From Henricia sp. BOLD:AAB3569 (Eukaryota > Echinodermata > Asteroidea > Spinulosida > Echinasteridae): a DNA stretch of 64,000 nt. Under the pieces are notes generated by a model that saw nothing but the letters and a program-made list of their open reading frames with translations, did not search any database and was not told the DNA's origin. Positions 36,441 to 49,028 of this stretch are shown here, piece by piece. The stretch spans positions 1,240,001-1,304,000 of the forward strand of contig JBBELK010000370.1 in NCBI GenBank assembly GCA_037783545.1, given 5' to 3'. Each line of letters begins with the position of its first letter. Position 1 is the first letter of the stretch. Made by a program: the position numbers and the translations under genes.

Positions 36441-39400
36441 GGTTGAACTAGAGTAGTAATGCAGTTTTTAATGACGCTCTGAATTGGGTTGTATACATTT
36501 TTGACCAGCCTGTAGTCGCAATTGACTTCCATTATCGTCTTGGAGTAGCACTAACCATTTGTTTGCATTTGTTTACATTTAAAGCGCCCTCTATTGAAAT
36601 CGCCCTATCATTGTGTGCACGCACCAGTTTTGCATAAGATGGCGTCAAAGGTCATACACAATTCATTGGTTATCAAAATTGGATGTACAAACAAAATTTG
36701 ATATACTTTCTTGCTTGATTTATATATATATGAAGCCAAGTGAAGCCACCAGACGCACCGTCACAACACTTCAACTTTCGGCAGACATTTAACTTATTTG
36801 TCTGCTGATGACGTCAGAGGTCATACTCTCTGTATCAACAACTTTCAGTGACAGCACGATCGATTTTGAATCTTAATGGGGTGCGTGTTCCTCCTTGGAG
36901 ATTTCAAATGGGTTTTGGAGAAACGTAGGCCCAATAAAACTTTCCCTGGGCTTTCAGTTTTGGTCGCTTTTTCCGCTAACATCGACCCGTTCCAATCTAC
37001 CTTGAAGCATCACTGCGTCTCCCCTGTTCGAAGAATTACACATCTGTACCCTTAAGAAATCAAGTCATAAAGGAAGACGGGTTTGTTTTCGTTTTGCCCA
37101 AGGCTGCTTAGTGTAATTATGTTTTTGTAAAAATAATAACCAAATTAAAACCCAAAGAGTTCAATGAATTTTGTTTTGAACGATCATATTAGATGCACTG
37201 CTTCTGGTGGAGTTTTGGGGGTAACTGTTGGTTGTTTTAACATTAAATTATGGACAAAGTATCGCGGATTTTTCTTTTGAAGAAAATGAATGGGTGGTAA
37301 AAAGCAGACGCGTGTATTAAAACAACAATCGGACATGCACATTGGAAATAACAGATTGCACAGAAGTTGCATTTCGAGTGAGGACTGCTCGATTGGGCTG
37401 CACGTGAGCCTAAACCAACGCATGAACCCAAAGGTTAGATGGAGTCTGTTCTCCTTCGTCTGTCAGTTACATCAAGAGCAGAAAAACTCGCAAAAACAAC
37501 ATCAGGAGCCACTCTGCAGGAAAACAAAAATTGAGGGAAGTGGCGGCACATGGTGGAGCGACGCACCGGGAAAGATTGAGAGATTGCCCCGCGACATAGC
37601 GCAGCCCTTGTGCGCTGCTTTCTGGAAGTTGTTGGTTTTGGGCGGAAACAAAGTGGAACATTTTCGGGGAACAGAAGTTGACCGTGCCTGTTTTTCAGAG
37701 GGGGAAGTCTTGCCTGCAAAGCGTGGCAGACTGTGCTCGCCTGTCTCATTTCCATCACAATCATAACACGCGTTGTCGTTATCCTTTGCGTCCACTCAAA
37801 GTTTTTTCTCGTCTGGCGCGCAAAATTCAACATGGCGGTTGTTCCGCTGCCAAATCGGCCGACGCCTTTAGCACAGGGAAGGTGGTATAAACCGATACTC
37901 GTACAAATCCTGACGTGGGGGCGAAGTGAACAAATACGTGAATTGGAGAACACTCAACAGTGGGAGTAAGAAGTCAGACTAAGTTCAGGATTTGAAATGA
38001 CTTTTGTTGCCGTCAACTTGTACACAACAGGTGCCTCTGTGTTAACACCATCAAATGTCAACGCCCCCTTTTGATTTTGTTTTTAGGCATGGCATCTAGA
38101 GCGGTTATTACACCCTTTGTCGGTAGATGACTTGGTACCAAGGAAAGTGTTGACCCCCGTTGGGCTGGTAAGGGGTGAATATTTAAGCTCTTTTAAGTTA
38201 ACCGCAGCTGGAAACTTGAAGGCAAGTTGTTTTGGGGAGAGCAAAGCGGCAGCTGGAAAGCAAGACGGAGCAGAAACTCGTGCAGGATACAGTCACGGGC
38301 CCGCTAATACAATATCAGGGAATCGGGGCTCGTTTAGACCTTGTCTTTAATGTCCCATTTGTCATTGTTCCTGCACAATGTATGCACAGTTAGAAATGAC
38401 GTGCCGGATAAAAACACACTTTTCAATTATCTTGCCATAATGTAAGCTGTGAGGCAAACAAATGAGCACTTGGCGAGCATTGTTGGCGGGAGAGGGTCTG
38501 GGTCTAGGAGCAATCGAAGCCCGGGCACGGCTGCCGGCTCGGCCACCCGCTTGACGCCTTCGCTTGGGCTTTGTTAGGCGCACTTGACACACTCAGATTC
38601 AAAGAAACCACCGCAGAATATTCTCCTATCACCTGCCACCATGAGCACCATTATTATTGCCATGGTCTGGCCGCTCGCTTGCTAGGCTAATTGCGAGGTT
38701 TGATTGGTAGATAGATTCCGCCGAGGCAACTGGGGACAGCCGCCTCCCCGCACGGCACACCCGACGACTAGACGTACAATACGCCCACAAACAAAGACCG
38801 AACCATCGCAGTTTTGTGTACTAATCTCGGAGCTTCGCTTTAGCAGATGTTTCGAATTGAAGTGCAAATACACACAGAAAAGTCTTGCCAACCATGAGAA
38901 AAAATTGGAGAAAATTGCGGAAAGTTTAGTCGAAGAAAAAGACCAGGACGGCACGAGCAGCGACCGAGAGAATTGACGGTGGGTAGCCGAGGAGTAGGGG
39001 CCATTTCCCCCGTTGGGTACGGGCAGGTTGGGCTGCTCTATGGCTAGATTAGATAATTGAGAGAATACAGCCACACTAAGCATCATTAATCACTTGCTAA
39101 CAATGCTCAACGGACAGGTTCGACACGCCTAGAAATTGGCCGGTTGCGCTCGCCGTGCTCTGGGTCTGCCGCGTCAAGCAACCGGGCCCAAACGAGCAGC
39201 TTGCTCCGACAAATGATACCGGGGACATAAAGGGGCGTAATCGGCATTAAATGACAAAGTAGGGTTTGTGCTTCACTTTGGATATAATTACGACCGTTTT
39301 TGCGCAGCGAGTATTCGATACAGAGCGCCGGAAAAGCGAGTGCCGAAATTTGGCAGCAAATTTTTAATTTTTCTCTCCTGATTTTCAAGCGCAATTTAAG

Positions 39401-42400
39401 TCAAATGTTGCTTAAGTTGCTTGTTTTTACGTGGTCTATACATCACTGCATATATCACCACCCGTTCCTGCCCTCCCCACCCCTTGCGATAGCGAGCGAA
39501 ACGCCTTGAAGGCTTTGCGCCGACGCGCGCAAAACTTTTCTCCAACTTTCCAAACTTTCAGCAAATTGAAAAGAAGTTCGGCAAAGTGACTGCGCATGCG
39601 TCATTGTATGGCCGTGTACAGGTCCATTCAAGCATAACAAAAGTGCTGTATCACACAATATAATGCGGTCATGTCGACGTTGGCTTGTGTAGGGAGGGAA
39701 CTCGCTCGGTTTAGGACGCTGTTTCCGTGCACTCGCACAGCCGCTAAATCTCGCATCTACTTTTTAGCAAAAATATTTCCAAAAAGGTGAAAATTACGAG
39801 GTTTTTTTGCAGGAAAGTGCTAGGATATCGTGTACGCAGCCATTTTAATGCAACGGCTGAGCGATAGGTCAGTATTTTTGGAAGAAAATGCCGCCTTCAC
39901 CCCCACGACGCAGTGACTTTAATGGTGAAAATTGAACGCCTCGTGTCTCGAGCTTATCTCTGTAATGCCCAAACGGCAACATTTAATTATTTATTTCTCA
40001 TTGTTTTAAATATTTCATGCAATCAATGGAAGTCCATAGTTTTTAGTGTTTTTCTTGTGATTTTGTACAACAATTTGACAATTGTTCGCAATACATCGCA
40101 TGTGGAGCTGCGTTTGACCTTTTATATGACCCCTGTCATATCAACTGCATTGTAGATGAAATGACAGTCGCAATTTCATTTTTGCGTGCCGCAACATTTA
40201 GATAAAACAATAAAATGAATGTTTCTTTTCCTTCGAAAAGATTGTTTCAAACGTTTCTCTGCTGAAACCCAGAAGTTTGTATTACCATTGGTTTGCTACT
40301 CGTTGTTTGGAATATGTTTGAAGCAATTTTTTTAACCTATAGGCCTATGCTAAAAGCCATTTTCAGAAATTCACGAACTTATGATTTAACAAAAAATATT
40401 GTTCGGTTTTTTTCGCAGTTTCTAATAAGACACGTACAAACGGATAAAACCCGATAACCTCACATATTGAATCTTATAAATGTATGCATTTTATCGAAAT
40501 TTTAATTCAAACGATATTTTCCGTTTTAGGTGGTACAAGCCCCAAGTAATTATCTCTGGTGTGAAATTCTTCGACTCGTTCCTTTCCTGATAAAATTGTT
40601 TCTGACGTTTTAACAAGTTGTTTTGGTTCATTGCACGACTCGTGGCTCTGCATTGTAGATTGGTTAAAATATCGGTCGTGATGCCACGCGTCTGTGAAAT
40701 GTTCAAATCGGGTTAGGCATAAAAGAACAAAATAAAAGCCAGCACATTATTAGCACTCAACGTCGAGAGGGAGCGAGTTGCTGATCACATTATTCTAATT
40801 TCGCCCTGTTTAACATTCGTGTCGACTTGTTAATTCACCCCTTTTGTGTGGGCGTTATTGCTACACTCCAGTGATATTGCCAGTTTCTGCAGGGACCACA
40901 CCGGGTCCTGGAGGTTGTCACGGGGCCGATCGTGACGTGATCGAAGGAGTTCCCTCCCGGAGCGCGCACCCACTATGCACCCCCTTCTCTTCTCGCTTTG
41001 CTCATGCTTAAAACGCACTGGTACCGCCCACACTGAAATGTCCTTTTAAAATTATGATTAGCCGTACATGATTTTTTTCTTGTCTTTTCTCTGCGAACCA
41101 TCATGTGCCCATAGTGAAGTCCAAAGGCCAGTGATGAAAAGAGACTATGAGAAATCGACCCGCGTGTGACGTCTGGGGGAATTATAATTAATGATAGTTG
41201 ATTGTCAGAGGGCATTGTTTCGGGAGGGGGGTTAAAAAATCGGCAGCGTTTAGTGACACATTGACGAGTGGAAGGCTTACAAAAGCAACATGTGATGGCG
41301 TATTATTTGCTGTGCGTTTCGCAGCCGGCTCAATGCCGCAGTCTAATAACGATAAGAACACATGACTCAACTACACACGTAACATTAAATTACACGTCGA
41401 CAAAAAGTATGGATTTTTTTCGGGGTAATTTTTGAACGCTTAAAATTAGGATATGCCCCTTTTCTGTATAATTATTGAATCAATACTGAGCCATTTTGTA
41501 GTTGAATTTATGTTTATTTATATATATTCAAATTAAAATTGAAAACAAAATTGCAATTTCATCGATTCTGAAATTGTCATCCGGGATGAACACCACCCCT
41601 CCCCCACCACCCAAAAAAAAAAATCCCCAAACCCTACTGATCCGTTAATTGTTTTTGTTCCTCCCACTTCTAAAACTGCATCAGCCTTCTTTGTCATTTC
41701 AAGTTGATAATAAAGCAGAATTGAAGCTAATACCGTATACAGTCGAACGCTGATAATAACTAAAACGTTTACTCACTGAAATCGCCTCAGAACTCTGTGC
41801 TTTTTGTTTTTTAGTGAGTAAATGTGATGCTTTACTATGAGCAAATGAATTACAGGCCGTCTATACATGTATAAATATAATTGCCGTCAAAAAATATAAC
41901 AAAGAGACGAAATTTCAACTTCCTCTGAAACTTCTATAATCTGTGCTCTAAAATTCCAGCAAATTATTGGTTATTTTCTGTACTTTTATTCGGGGTAATT
42001 ATATTATTTGAAGGAGCTCGTTCAGATTTTCCATTTTCGTTCTACCTTACAATCATGTAAAATACCTCCCAAAATACTATATGGAAAGAAGAATACAATC
42101 TCCAATTTGGATGTGGAAGCAAAAATATTGGTGTGTAATAACTGCATTGTTTTTAACCGGATAAAGTGTTTTTGACGTGATCTGGTCAGAACCTTTTAGA
42201 AGTGTCTTATGCTATATAGTATGTTGAACGTGATGTACACTATATTTTTAATGACACAGTTTCTAAGATATGTATTTCCATGCAAACAAACTAGATCGAA
42301 ATTGAAATCCAAAATACCACTTTTGTATTAAAAAAAAGGCAGATGTTCCTTTCGTCTTTTTTGGGGTGGGGGGAGGGCGGGGTGGGGGAGGGGGCGCGGT

Positions 42401-43300
42401 GAGGGGGATGTGGGTGTTTAGAGGGGGACAATTGTTTTCAATTGGTTTTTCTAGATTTGTCGGAATTACGAAACCATGACAAAATGACTTCCGACGTCTG
42501 CATGAAGAACACTACTTTTATTGAATTTTCTGTCCTCGCAATTTAGCTGAAAGCAATGTTTCACATGAACGGAATTCGTGGGATACAACACATGGCTTGC
42601 GATAAACAACCGCCATTGCGCCGAGGGCTGAGGAATTATGTTTCTGTTCGTGCGCACGTCCGAAACCGTCTCCCTTGAATGGTCCAGTTCACCTTGCAAT
42701 GATAATCCCACTATTTTCATGCTCGTGCTTTCGAAGAAAAAAACCTATTCTGTCAGCATTATTAATATAATTATTAAATGTTTCTTTTGCAGAGGAGCAA
42801 CTCGTTTAATTCGTGCAACTCCACAATAACCACAATATTATGTATTGGCAAAGGAGCATCAGTGCATCATTTTAAACGGCATGCAGATACTACTGGAAAC
42901 GCAATAAAACAAAACATAGAATCAAAGATTAAGAAACCCAAAACAAAATGGAAATTTTGTTTCAACATCTGCTAGCCACATTCTCTCTTGGCTTACCGTG
43001 GATCAATAATTATTCACTATTGTTTGTCGATACATAATTTGTATAATTAATGGCTATTTTCGAAACGGCTAGCTGCGTTTTCGGCTCAGGTTTGGTGCAA
43101 CTCAAAATATTAGCGCTGCGAAAGAAAACATCTGGCTTTAATACCAACTTGAATGAGTACCATATTTACGAAAACAAGAGCAATTTAAGCAAGTAAACTG
43201 CAAACAGGCGAAGTAAACTGCAAAACCTGAATCTAAAGCCGAATCCAGTCTTTTGAAAACATACATTTTGTTATGTGGAACAGCGCCCTCCTTTTTGGAA
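36441..43300. other. Intergenic, no recognised gene
   Basis: Mostly unique-looking DNA. A moderately GC-rich part (37.2-39.3 kb) keeps long frames on both strands (37290-37766 plus; 37953-37435 minus) that contradict each other and look like no known protein. A SINE 3' fragment lies at 41655-41735 and a G-rich tract at 42361-42415. Confidence 0.45.
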
Positions 43301-43311
43301 ATCCGGGGAAC

Positions 43312-43322
43312 AAGATGGCGGC
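43312..43322 (+). promoter_or_regulatory. YY1-type element at the LanC-like gene promoter
   Basis: AAGATGGCGGC is the canonical YY1 promoter motif, usually found at or just after the start site of housekeeping genes in the coding orientation, as here. It is 83 bp upstream of the ATG, which suggests transcription starts near 43300. Confidence 0.5.
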
Positions 43323-43350
43323 GCCCATGGAATCTCAAATTGTCGTCTGA
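43315..43350 (+). CDS. Possible upstream ORF in the 5' leader of the LanC-like gene
   Basis: The ATG inside the YY1 motif opens an 11-codon frame (MAAPMESQIVV, stop TGA at 43348-43350) ending 54 bases before the main start. If the leader starts at or before 43310 it would be a uORF and could reduce main-frame translation. It is short and may be incidental. Confidence 0.2.
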   Translation: MAAPMESQIVV

Positions 43351-43404
43351 AAACCAACTTCCCTGATGTGTATGAAAACAGAAATCTGTGGTATGAAATG
43401 AAAT

Positions 43405-43527
43405 ATGAGCAAACGGAAACGTCACGAAGACAACATGGAGTCAAGAGAATTCAAAAACACTTTCCAGGATTATAGCGAGGACGTCTCTCAAAATTGGCAA
43501 GAGGTTCGTTCGCTATCGCTTCGGCAG
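43405..43527 (+). CDS. lancl2: LanC-like protein (LANCL2-like), exon 1
   Basis: First coding exon, residues 1-41, starting MSKRKRHEDN; KNTFQDYSED aligns with the VNPFPDYE region of human LANCL2. The full gene is eight exons to 52085, 1242 coding bases, 413 residues (human LANCL1 399, LANCL2 450). Known: LanC-like proteins are zinc- and glutathione-binding homologues of bacterial lantibiotic cyclases; they add glutathione to dehydroamino acids formed at damaged phosphosites, and LANCL2 is also reported as an abscisic acid receptor. Seen: the zinc ligands Cys290, Cys336 and His337 are all present, with the same spacing as Cys276, Cys322 and His323 of LANCL1. Human LANCL2 begins MGET before MSKR and is N-myristoylated; this start lacks that glycine, so the membrane anchor may be missing. 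Donor GCAGGTACGT, phase 0. LANCL1 versus LANCL2 assignment rests on MSKR and on GAPGVIHM, and is not certain. Confidence 0.9.
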
Positions 43528-43737
43528 GTACGTCCGGCATCCGGCAATCATGGCAATGTCCGGCAGTTCGGAAGAAACCTTATCGACGTTTTCAATGCAT
43601 CACCGTGATCATGGGATTGAATGACAAATGCCAGCGAAGTGTGCATGAACCTATATTAGACGGAGGCCAACTCGGCAACTTTTTCACCCATTTTCACGAA
43701 AACCAAAAATGTATGCCATGTGATTTTTTTTCTACAG

Positions 43738-43855
43738 TTTCGTGAGGAGTTTAACAAGAAGCTGAAAGCTGGAATATCTAACCTGTTGTCTCGATTGGCT
43801 GAAGGCCTCAAACACTCAGATGACCATGATGAGTCTGTCTATACTGGAACAACAG
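43738..43855 (+). CDS. lancl2: LanC-like protein exon 2
   Basis: Residues 42-80 plus one base. Acceptor TTTTTTTCTACAG, donor ACAGGTAATA. It encodes FREEFNKKLKAGISNLLSRL and, at its end, YTGTTG, matching the start of the LanC barrel (YTGW.GIA in human). Splice phase 1 into exon 3. Confidence 0.93.
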
Positions 43856-44024
43856 GTAATAACATGTTTAAGCAGTGACACATAGGCCTTGACATTAACC
43901 AAGGCCACCGAGGCCAATGGCCTCATGTCCTGCTGAGTTGGCCCTGATGCCCCTTCAAGATAGCCAACTTGACCAGCATGCCCTATCCTCTTAAATTTCA
44001 TGATGCTTGTAATTGTATACACCA

Positions 44025-44170
44025 ATAGACCTTATGCGTAGCGGCCATGATAGAGGGCAGGTTTTCATATTTAAATGATGTGACAATAGATCCACAATGT
44101 GCCTACTTGTACATGATGCACTGTGACAATGTAACTGCCCTCTATCATGGTCGCTATGCATAAGGTCTAT
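44025..44170. mobile_element. ATAGACC hairpin MITE, copy in LanC-like intron 2
   Basis: 146-bp hairpin with arms ATAGACCTTATGCGTAGCGG and its complement ending GGTCTAT. The interior has a conserved ATATTTAAATGATGTGACAA. Other copies: 51839-51983 and 23943-24088. Confidence 0.88.
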
Positions 44171-44550
44171 AGCCAGTAAGAATTTGGAACAAAGTTGGCT
44201 GTGGTGCTCCTTCAGTTATAAATCTGTGCTTGTTACATAATTACATTAGGTAATCAGGTTTTTAATAAGAAATACATTTTTAAAAATGTATCCAAATAAA
44301 ATTGCACCCTCTCCTTTTGTTCTGCCATACCTTAAAAAAGCTTATAATTCTTGCATTCTAGTCACTGGATCGCAACACCGTCACACACCTTTAAATCATT
44401 CACTACTGCGTGCGGCTCACAGCGGCTTGATAAATGTCCACTTTTGGCCGAAAAGCCGCTGCCAGTGGCGCGCCTGTACACATCAACAAATCATAGAAAT
44501 CTGGCCTTCAATTCATTATGTCCCAGATCCTGGGGGAAAAAGGGCCCATC

Positions 44551-44878
44551 TACACTATCAGATTTTTGTCTGACAGACACGACAGACATTTGTCTGTCCT
44601 GTCTGTCAGACAAAAATCCAACAGTGTAGACTGCTCATCAAACACCATCAGACACTGTCAGACACGATCAAACTTGTCTGCCAAAAGATTGAACATGCAG
44701 CTAAATTCAGACAAAGTCTGAAGTCTGGACAAACAACAGCCAATCATTGGACAGTTTGATAACATGTGACCTTTGAGTGGCAACATGATTGAATAAAATC
44801 ATCAAACATCAGAGTCTTCAGACAAAGTCAAACAACATAAAACAACTGTCTGTCGGACACAAATCTCATACTAGTGTA
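44551..44878. mobile_element. Tc1/mariner-type MITE, copy 2
   Basis: About 328 bp, sharing most of its interior with the copy at 33921 (for example GCAGCTAAATTCAGACAAAG). The right terminus is decayed. In LanC-like intron 2. Confidence 0.85.
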
Positions 44879-44940
44879 GGCTTGTAGTAAGAGAGTTAAC
44901 TAAAGGCAAAATGTTTAATTCTTTTTATATTAATTTACAG

Positions 44941-45148
44941 GGATATCTCTTCTCCACCTGCACCTCCACACGGCCTGCCCACAGGAAGATGACTTAAAGA
45001 CATCTTACCAGACTCTCAAGGCTTCGCTCCAGCGACTGCGAGGACGCCGTTTCACCTTCCTGTGTGGGGACGCGGGACCCTTAGCAGTTGGTGCTGTGGT
45101 CCTCAATAAACTCGGCAGGACGAGTGAGAGTCAAGCGTGTATTGAAAA
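44941..45148 (+). CDS. lancl2: LanC-like protein exon 3
   Basis: Completes Gly81 and encodes residues 82-149 plus two bases. It includes GRRFTFLCGDAGPLAVGAV, one of the most conserved LANCL blocks. Acceptor TTAATTTACAG, donor AAAAGTAAGA. Ends in phase 2. Confidence 0.95.
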
Positions 45149-45429
45149 GTAAGACTACAACCCACCCTACCATCCCCTGAATTTTTGTCCTCTCTTAAAA
45201 GGGTCTTTCCATAAAAAGGGGAGCCTAAGTGTGATATTTTGAAGCATTGATTGGTAGAAATGACTTTTCCAAGTTACCAAACATTTTAAAGAAATTATTG
45301 TACAATTTCTATATAGTGTAGAATATTTAAAATAATGTGCACATTGTTAGACCTGTCTTAGTATAATAGTTTTGATAATAATTGTAGAAATCGTTGAACG
45401 CCGTAAAGTGAGACACCAAGGCATTTCAA

Positions 45430-45830
45430 CTCTTACTATCGATTGCTTTCCGTGACGTAGAACATCCGGGAATGTTTGGTGGTCAACGGTCACGCGCGTA
45501 CACGCGCGCGCCACTAGACGCACATAAACACGCGTAAAATATACTCACCAGCATACTTTCATTCGAAGATGCCGCACGCGCGCGTTGCGATACGTTCAAA
45601 TTATTGAGCATGCACTGCAGCTTATAAAAACGAAAGTGCTTTTGCTTGATCACAATTTTTAGCCTGAAAAAATACATTTTTATCTTTATCTATACAACAG
45701 CCATGGCGCAACAACATAAAGCAAGGTTAAGTAACAGAGGTAAGTGCAACCAATGCGCTTTTATTGCTTTTTTGGCCGTTTATCACTCGAGCCGCGTGGG
45801 TCATGAAAAATGACAACCAAAATGGTGGAT
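45430..45830 (+). mobile_element. TIR element carrying a promoter-like segment and a possible first exon
   Basis: The left end GATTGCTTTCCGTGACGT matches the TIR of the copy at 50297-50690. The interior has TTATAAAAA, then about 80 bp later CAGCCATGG, a short frame MAQQHKARLSNR, and a consensus donor (GAGGTAAGT). This looks like the 5' end of an autonomous transposon gene kept in a deletion derivative. In LanC-like intron 3. Confidence 0.6.
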
Positions 45831-45952
45831 GGGGGGGTAGAGGGAGGGGGAGGGGGAGGGGGTGGGGTGAAAAAAAATGGTCTGGTTAAACACCTTTAAA
45901 TAATGAAAGAAAGTATTTAGTTTGAACCGCTCTTCAAACTTCCTTATAACAG

Positions 45953-46235
45953 GTTACTGGCTCTCCACACCGCAACCCGCGATCCTGGCCTCCCAGATGA
46001 GCTACTGTACGGCCGAGCGGGCTACCTCTATGCCCTTCTCTTTGTCAAGACCCACCTCCCTGAATCATCCATCGATGATGAAACGATACAACAGGTCTAT
46101 CAGAACATGATCACGTCGGGCCAGGCACTGTCTAGGCGAGAGAGATCCGAGTCACCGTTGATGTATGCTTGGCACGATAAGAACTACGTTGGAGCTGCGC
46201 ACGGACTGAGTGGGATTCTGTGTCTCTTGATGCAG
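45953..46235 (+). CDS. lancl2: LanC-like protein exon 4
   Basis: Completes Lys150 and encodes residues 151-244. It contains LPDELLYGRAGYLYALLF, then SPLMYAWHDKNYVGAAHGLS (YVGAAHG at 228-234), the LanC GxxG-type repeat signature. Acceptor CTTATAACAG, donor ATGCAGGTTGGG, phase 0. Confidence 0.95.
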
Positions 46236-46302
46236 GTTGGGAGACAAATTGCTATTTTTATGGAAATGATTACCATTGGAATTTTAAGAATATGCAATTA
46301 AT

Positions 46303-46611
46303 AATAATAGGCAGTTATTACATAGCGCACTTCAGAACCGACGGAACTCTCAATGCGCTTTCTGCATTTTTACCCCTGGTCATTGGGCTCAGTAGTATCA
46401 TTCTTTAATCCTTCTCAACTCCCTGGGTAGTATACAGTCCCGTACAGCTCATGCGCACACAGGGACTAATCAAACACATCAGCTTTTACTACCCTCACAG
46501 GTACCCATTTCCTCCTGGGTGGAGAGAGACAATTCGTGGCAAGGTGCCTTGCCCAAGGGCACACGCACCATGGACGAGCCGGGGTGGGATTCGAACCCAC
46601 AGCAAAATCTC
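46303..46611. repeat. SINE-like dispersed repeat in LanC-like intron 4
   Basis: Begins AATAATAGGCAGTTATTACA, contains CTACCCTCACAGGTACCCAT and ends in a tRNA-like box B on the minus strand (GGGTTCGAATCCC). Related segments lie at 50760-51000, 16082-16150 and 4376-4520. Confidence 0.55.
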
Positions 46612-46970
46612 ACTAATTTAAACTTCAAGAGAATGAGCTAAAAGTTTGAGTTAAGAAGGGGTTTGAGTTAAAGGAGCGTGTCCAGATCACATTTGTGAGG
46701 CCCCATTTTTCCCATGGATGTTTAGATTTTGATACCATATCATTTGACATATTTTGTTCATTACCATTCTGAACTTTTGTGCTATCAATCCATATCTTTT
46801 CAAGAATATTTGAAAGCAGTGCAGTGATTACACCAACCTTTTTGTTTCCACATCCAAATTGGAGATTGCAAATTTCCTATTTTCTTCCCATGGATAGTAT
46901 TTTGGGGAGGTATTTTATATGATTGTTAGGTTAGAGCGAAATCTATTTTTGAAACAATCTGGGACCAATT

Positions 46971-47450
46971 TCATAGCGCTGCTTAAGCACTAGCAGTAAC
47001 GGCGTGCTTACTGTAGCAGATGAGTTAAGCGCTTTTTCATGGCCGCGGCATGTTTAACCATGCGCGCGCTTGGAAACGGCTCTGCAGTTAAGGCACGTTT
47101 TCAGTTGCTTTCTGTTAATGATGTCTATGAAATAGCCTGATGTTCGGTTAAGAGAAAATAGGCTGTTAAACAGCTCTATGAATTTCATGGCGCTGTTTAG
47201 CAGCCGATTTTGTGCTAACGGAGGCTCCAGCTATTTCATGGAGACCGTAACCTTATAAGCACTGGCAAACGTTTGCTAGCTTCAGAGGCAAATTTGCTAA
47301 ACACTCGTGACACAACAATGCCCGTTTCCAAGCACGCGCATGCTTAAGCACGCCGCGGCCGTGAAATAGCCTTAAAGTTAGCACACCTTTTATGCTACAG
47401 TAAGCACACATTTTCAGCTAGCGCTTAAGCAGCGCCATGAAATTGGCCCC
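46971..47450. mobile_element. TIR element in LanC-like intron 4
   Basis: TIRs GGGACCAATTTCATAGCGCT and GCGCCATGAAATTGGCCCC. Related by its ends to the GGGGCCAATTTCAT family, but 480 bp, with GC-richer internal inverted repeats (GCTTAAGCAGCGC, CATGCGCGCGCTTGG). Confidence 0.8.
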
Positions 47451-47499
47451 TGGTCACGCTCCTTTAAAAACCATAAACTACACATACTTTGTTTTTCAG

Positions 47500-47682
47500 G
47501 TGTCTTCCAGCTTGGCGCAAGACCACCTCCACACCCTGGTCAAACCCAGCGTTGACTATGTTCTCCATCTTGCATTCCCATCAGGCAATTTCCCTTCATC
47601 ACTAGGCAGCAACTCGGACAAGCTTGTCCATTGGTGTCATGGGGCACCCGGTGTCATCCACATGCTACTACAGGCTTATAAG
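47500..47682 (+). CDS. lancl2: LanC-like protein exon 5 (zinc ligand Cys290)
   Basis: Residues 245-305. It holds TLVKPSVDYV, FPSGNFPSSLG and DKLVHWCHGAPGVIHM, where Cys290 is the first zinc ligand. Acceptor TTTGTTTTTCAG, donor TATAAGGTCGG, phase 0 at both ends. Confidence 0.95.
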
Positions 47683-48310
47683 GTCGGTTTAGATGCAAGC
47701 AGATTTTATGCTTTAAGTCCTGTCCCGTCTAGCTAATTTGTTTACACCAGAGGACGTGTAAACACGTTCTGGCAATGTATAGTCACAGGGGCGGTTGACG
47801 AGTTAAAATGTCAGCTTTGCCGCTGTCTTCCATGGTTGATGTGTAAAAACCTCCATTGTTTTGTCCACCATTTATTTGTACACACCATATTTTGAACTTG
47901 ACGGATGTGGATGGCCTGTCAGTGTAGCAAAAATCTCACCCCATGGCGGCCGCCTCGGAGTGTTGCAAAGTATGATCTTTTGGTGAGAAGATTCATACAA
48001 TGAATGTAGAAATTACTCTCAAGAGTCATTATTTGTGGTGTTTAACTTGGTCCTAACTTTTGGCCAATCACATTTGCCATTTTTTTTTGCCAAAAATAAT
48101 ACTGGCGTCAATTGATTAGTTAATGAAGTGTGCATTCGCATCTTGCTTAACAATAGCAACTGCTAATGAAGATTGAATTAAGCTGTGTGACGCAATGGTG
48201 GCTTGGTCACACATGCGCGTTGAGTAACAAGCGTGTTGAGTAACAAGCGTCTCATGCTCAGAGTACTTTGGGGTTTTCAATTATGCTGTAAATAGCTTGC
48301 CAAACACTTG

Positions 48311-48740
48311 GGCTGCGTTTGGGCGTGCAGTTCTCGCTACTCCGGAGTAATGCGTGCGCATTGCACTCGGGTCACATTACACGAACGGCCATCACTCAAG
48401 ATGGCCGTCTCTTGCCATGACTACACAAAAAACGCTGTTTCACTGCTCACAAGAAACTGAAGAAAATACAGACCGTAAGTCGTGAGAACCTTTGATGCCG
48501 TCTGAAACAAACCTTAGTGAGTTGTTGTTTCAGTTATCGAGTTGACACGGTGAGCAAATTCACCAAAAATTCCACCATCTTCGTACAAATCACATGACAC
48601 TTGTAAGGAGTAAGAGCACACTCCCCATTTGTCGGGGAGTAGCGAGAGCATACTCTCACTGACCCGAGTGTTGTTAATCTTGCCGTTCGCGCGCGCAGGA
48701 GTATACTCGTGTTAACACAAGTACACGCCCGAACGCAGCC
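48311..48740. mobile_element. PIF/Harbinger-like MITE
   Basis: 430 bp with TIRs GGCTGCGTTTGGGCGTG and CACGCCCGAACGCAGCC, flanked on both sides by TTG, fitting the 3-bp target duplication of PIF/Harbinger elements. In LanC-like intron 5. Confidence 0.75.
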
Positions 48741-49028
48741 TTGATGCTCGAGATGCATGTGTGACCAAACCTGAGTGACAACAAAAGCGAGTGTTCACTT
48801 TACAAATTTGCTTTGTCCAATTAAGCGATAACTTCATAGAACAAAGCTATTCTAATTTTTGTTGACTAAAACGGTGTGTATTCATATCAGGAAGTCCCAA
48901 ATTATCATTGAATCTTCGCCAAACAAAGTGATTTTCCTAATCTGAACAAGGTTTTGGTCAGGACTTTGTTGCCACATTATTAAACCCAATTTTTTGCATG
49001 ATCTTTGGTTCATTCTCAAACTGTTGGG

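Noticed and set aside
37290..37953. Two long overlapping frames on opposite strands (158 and 172 codons)
   Set aside because: They contradict each other, have no recognisable motif and no splice context; the region simply has few stop codons.
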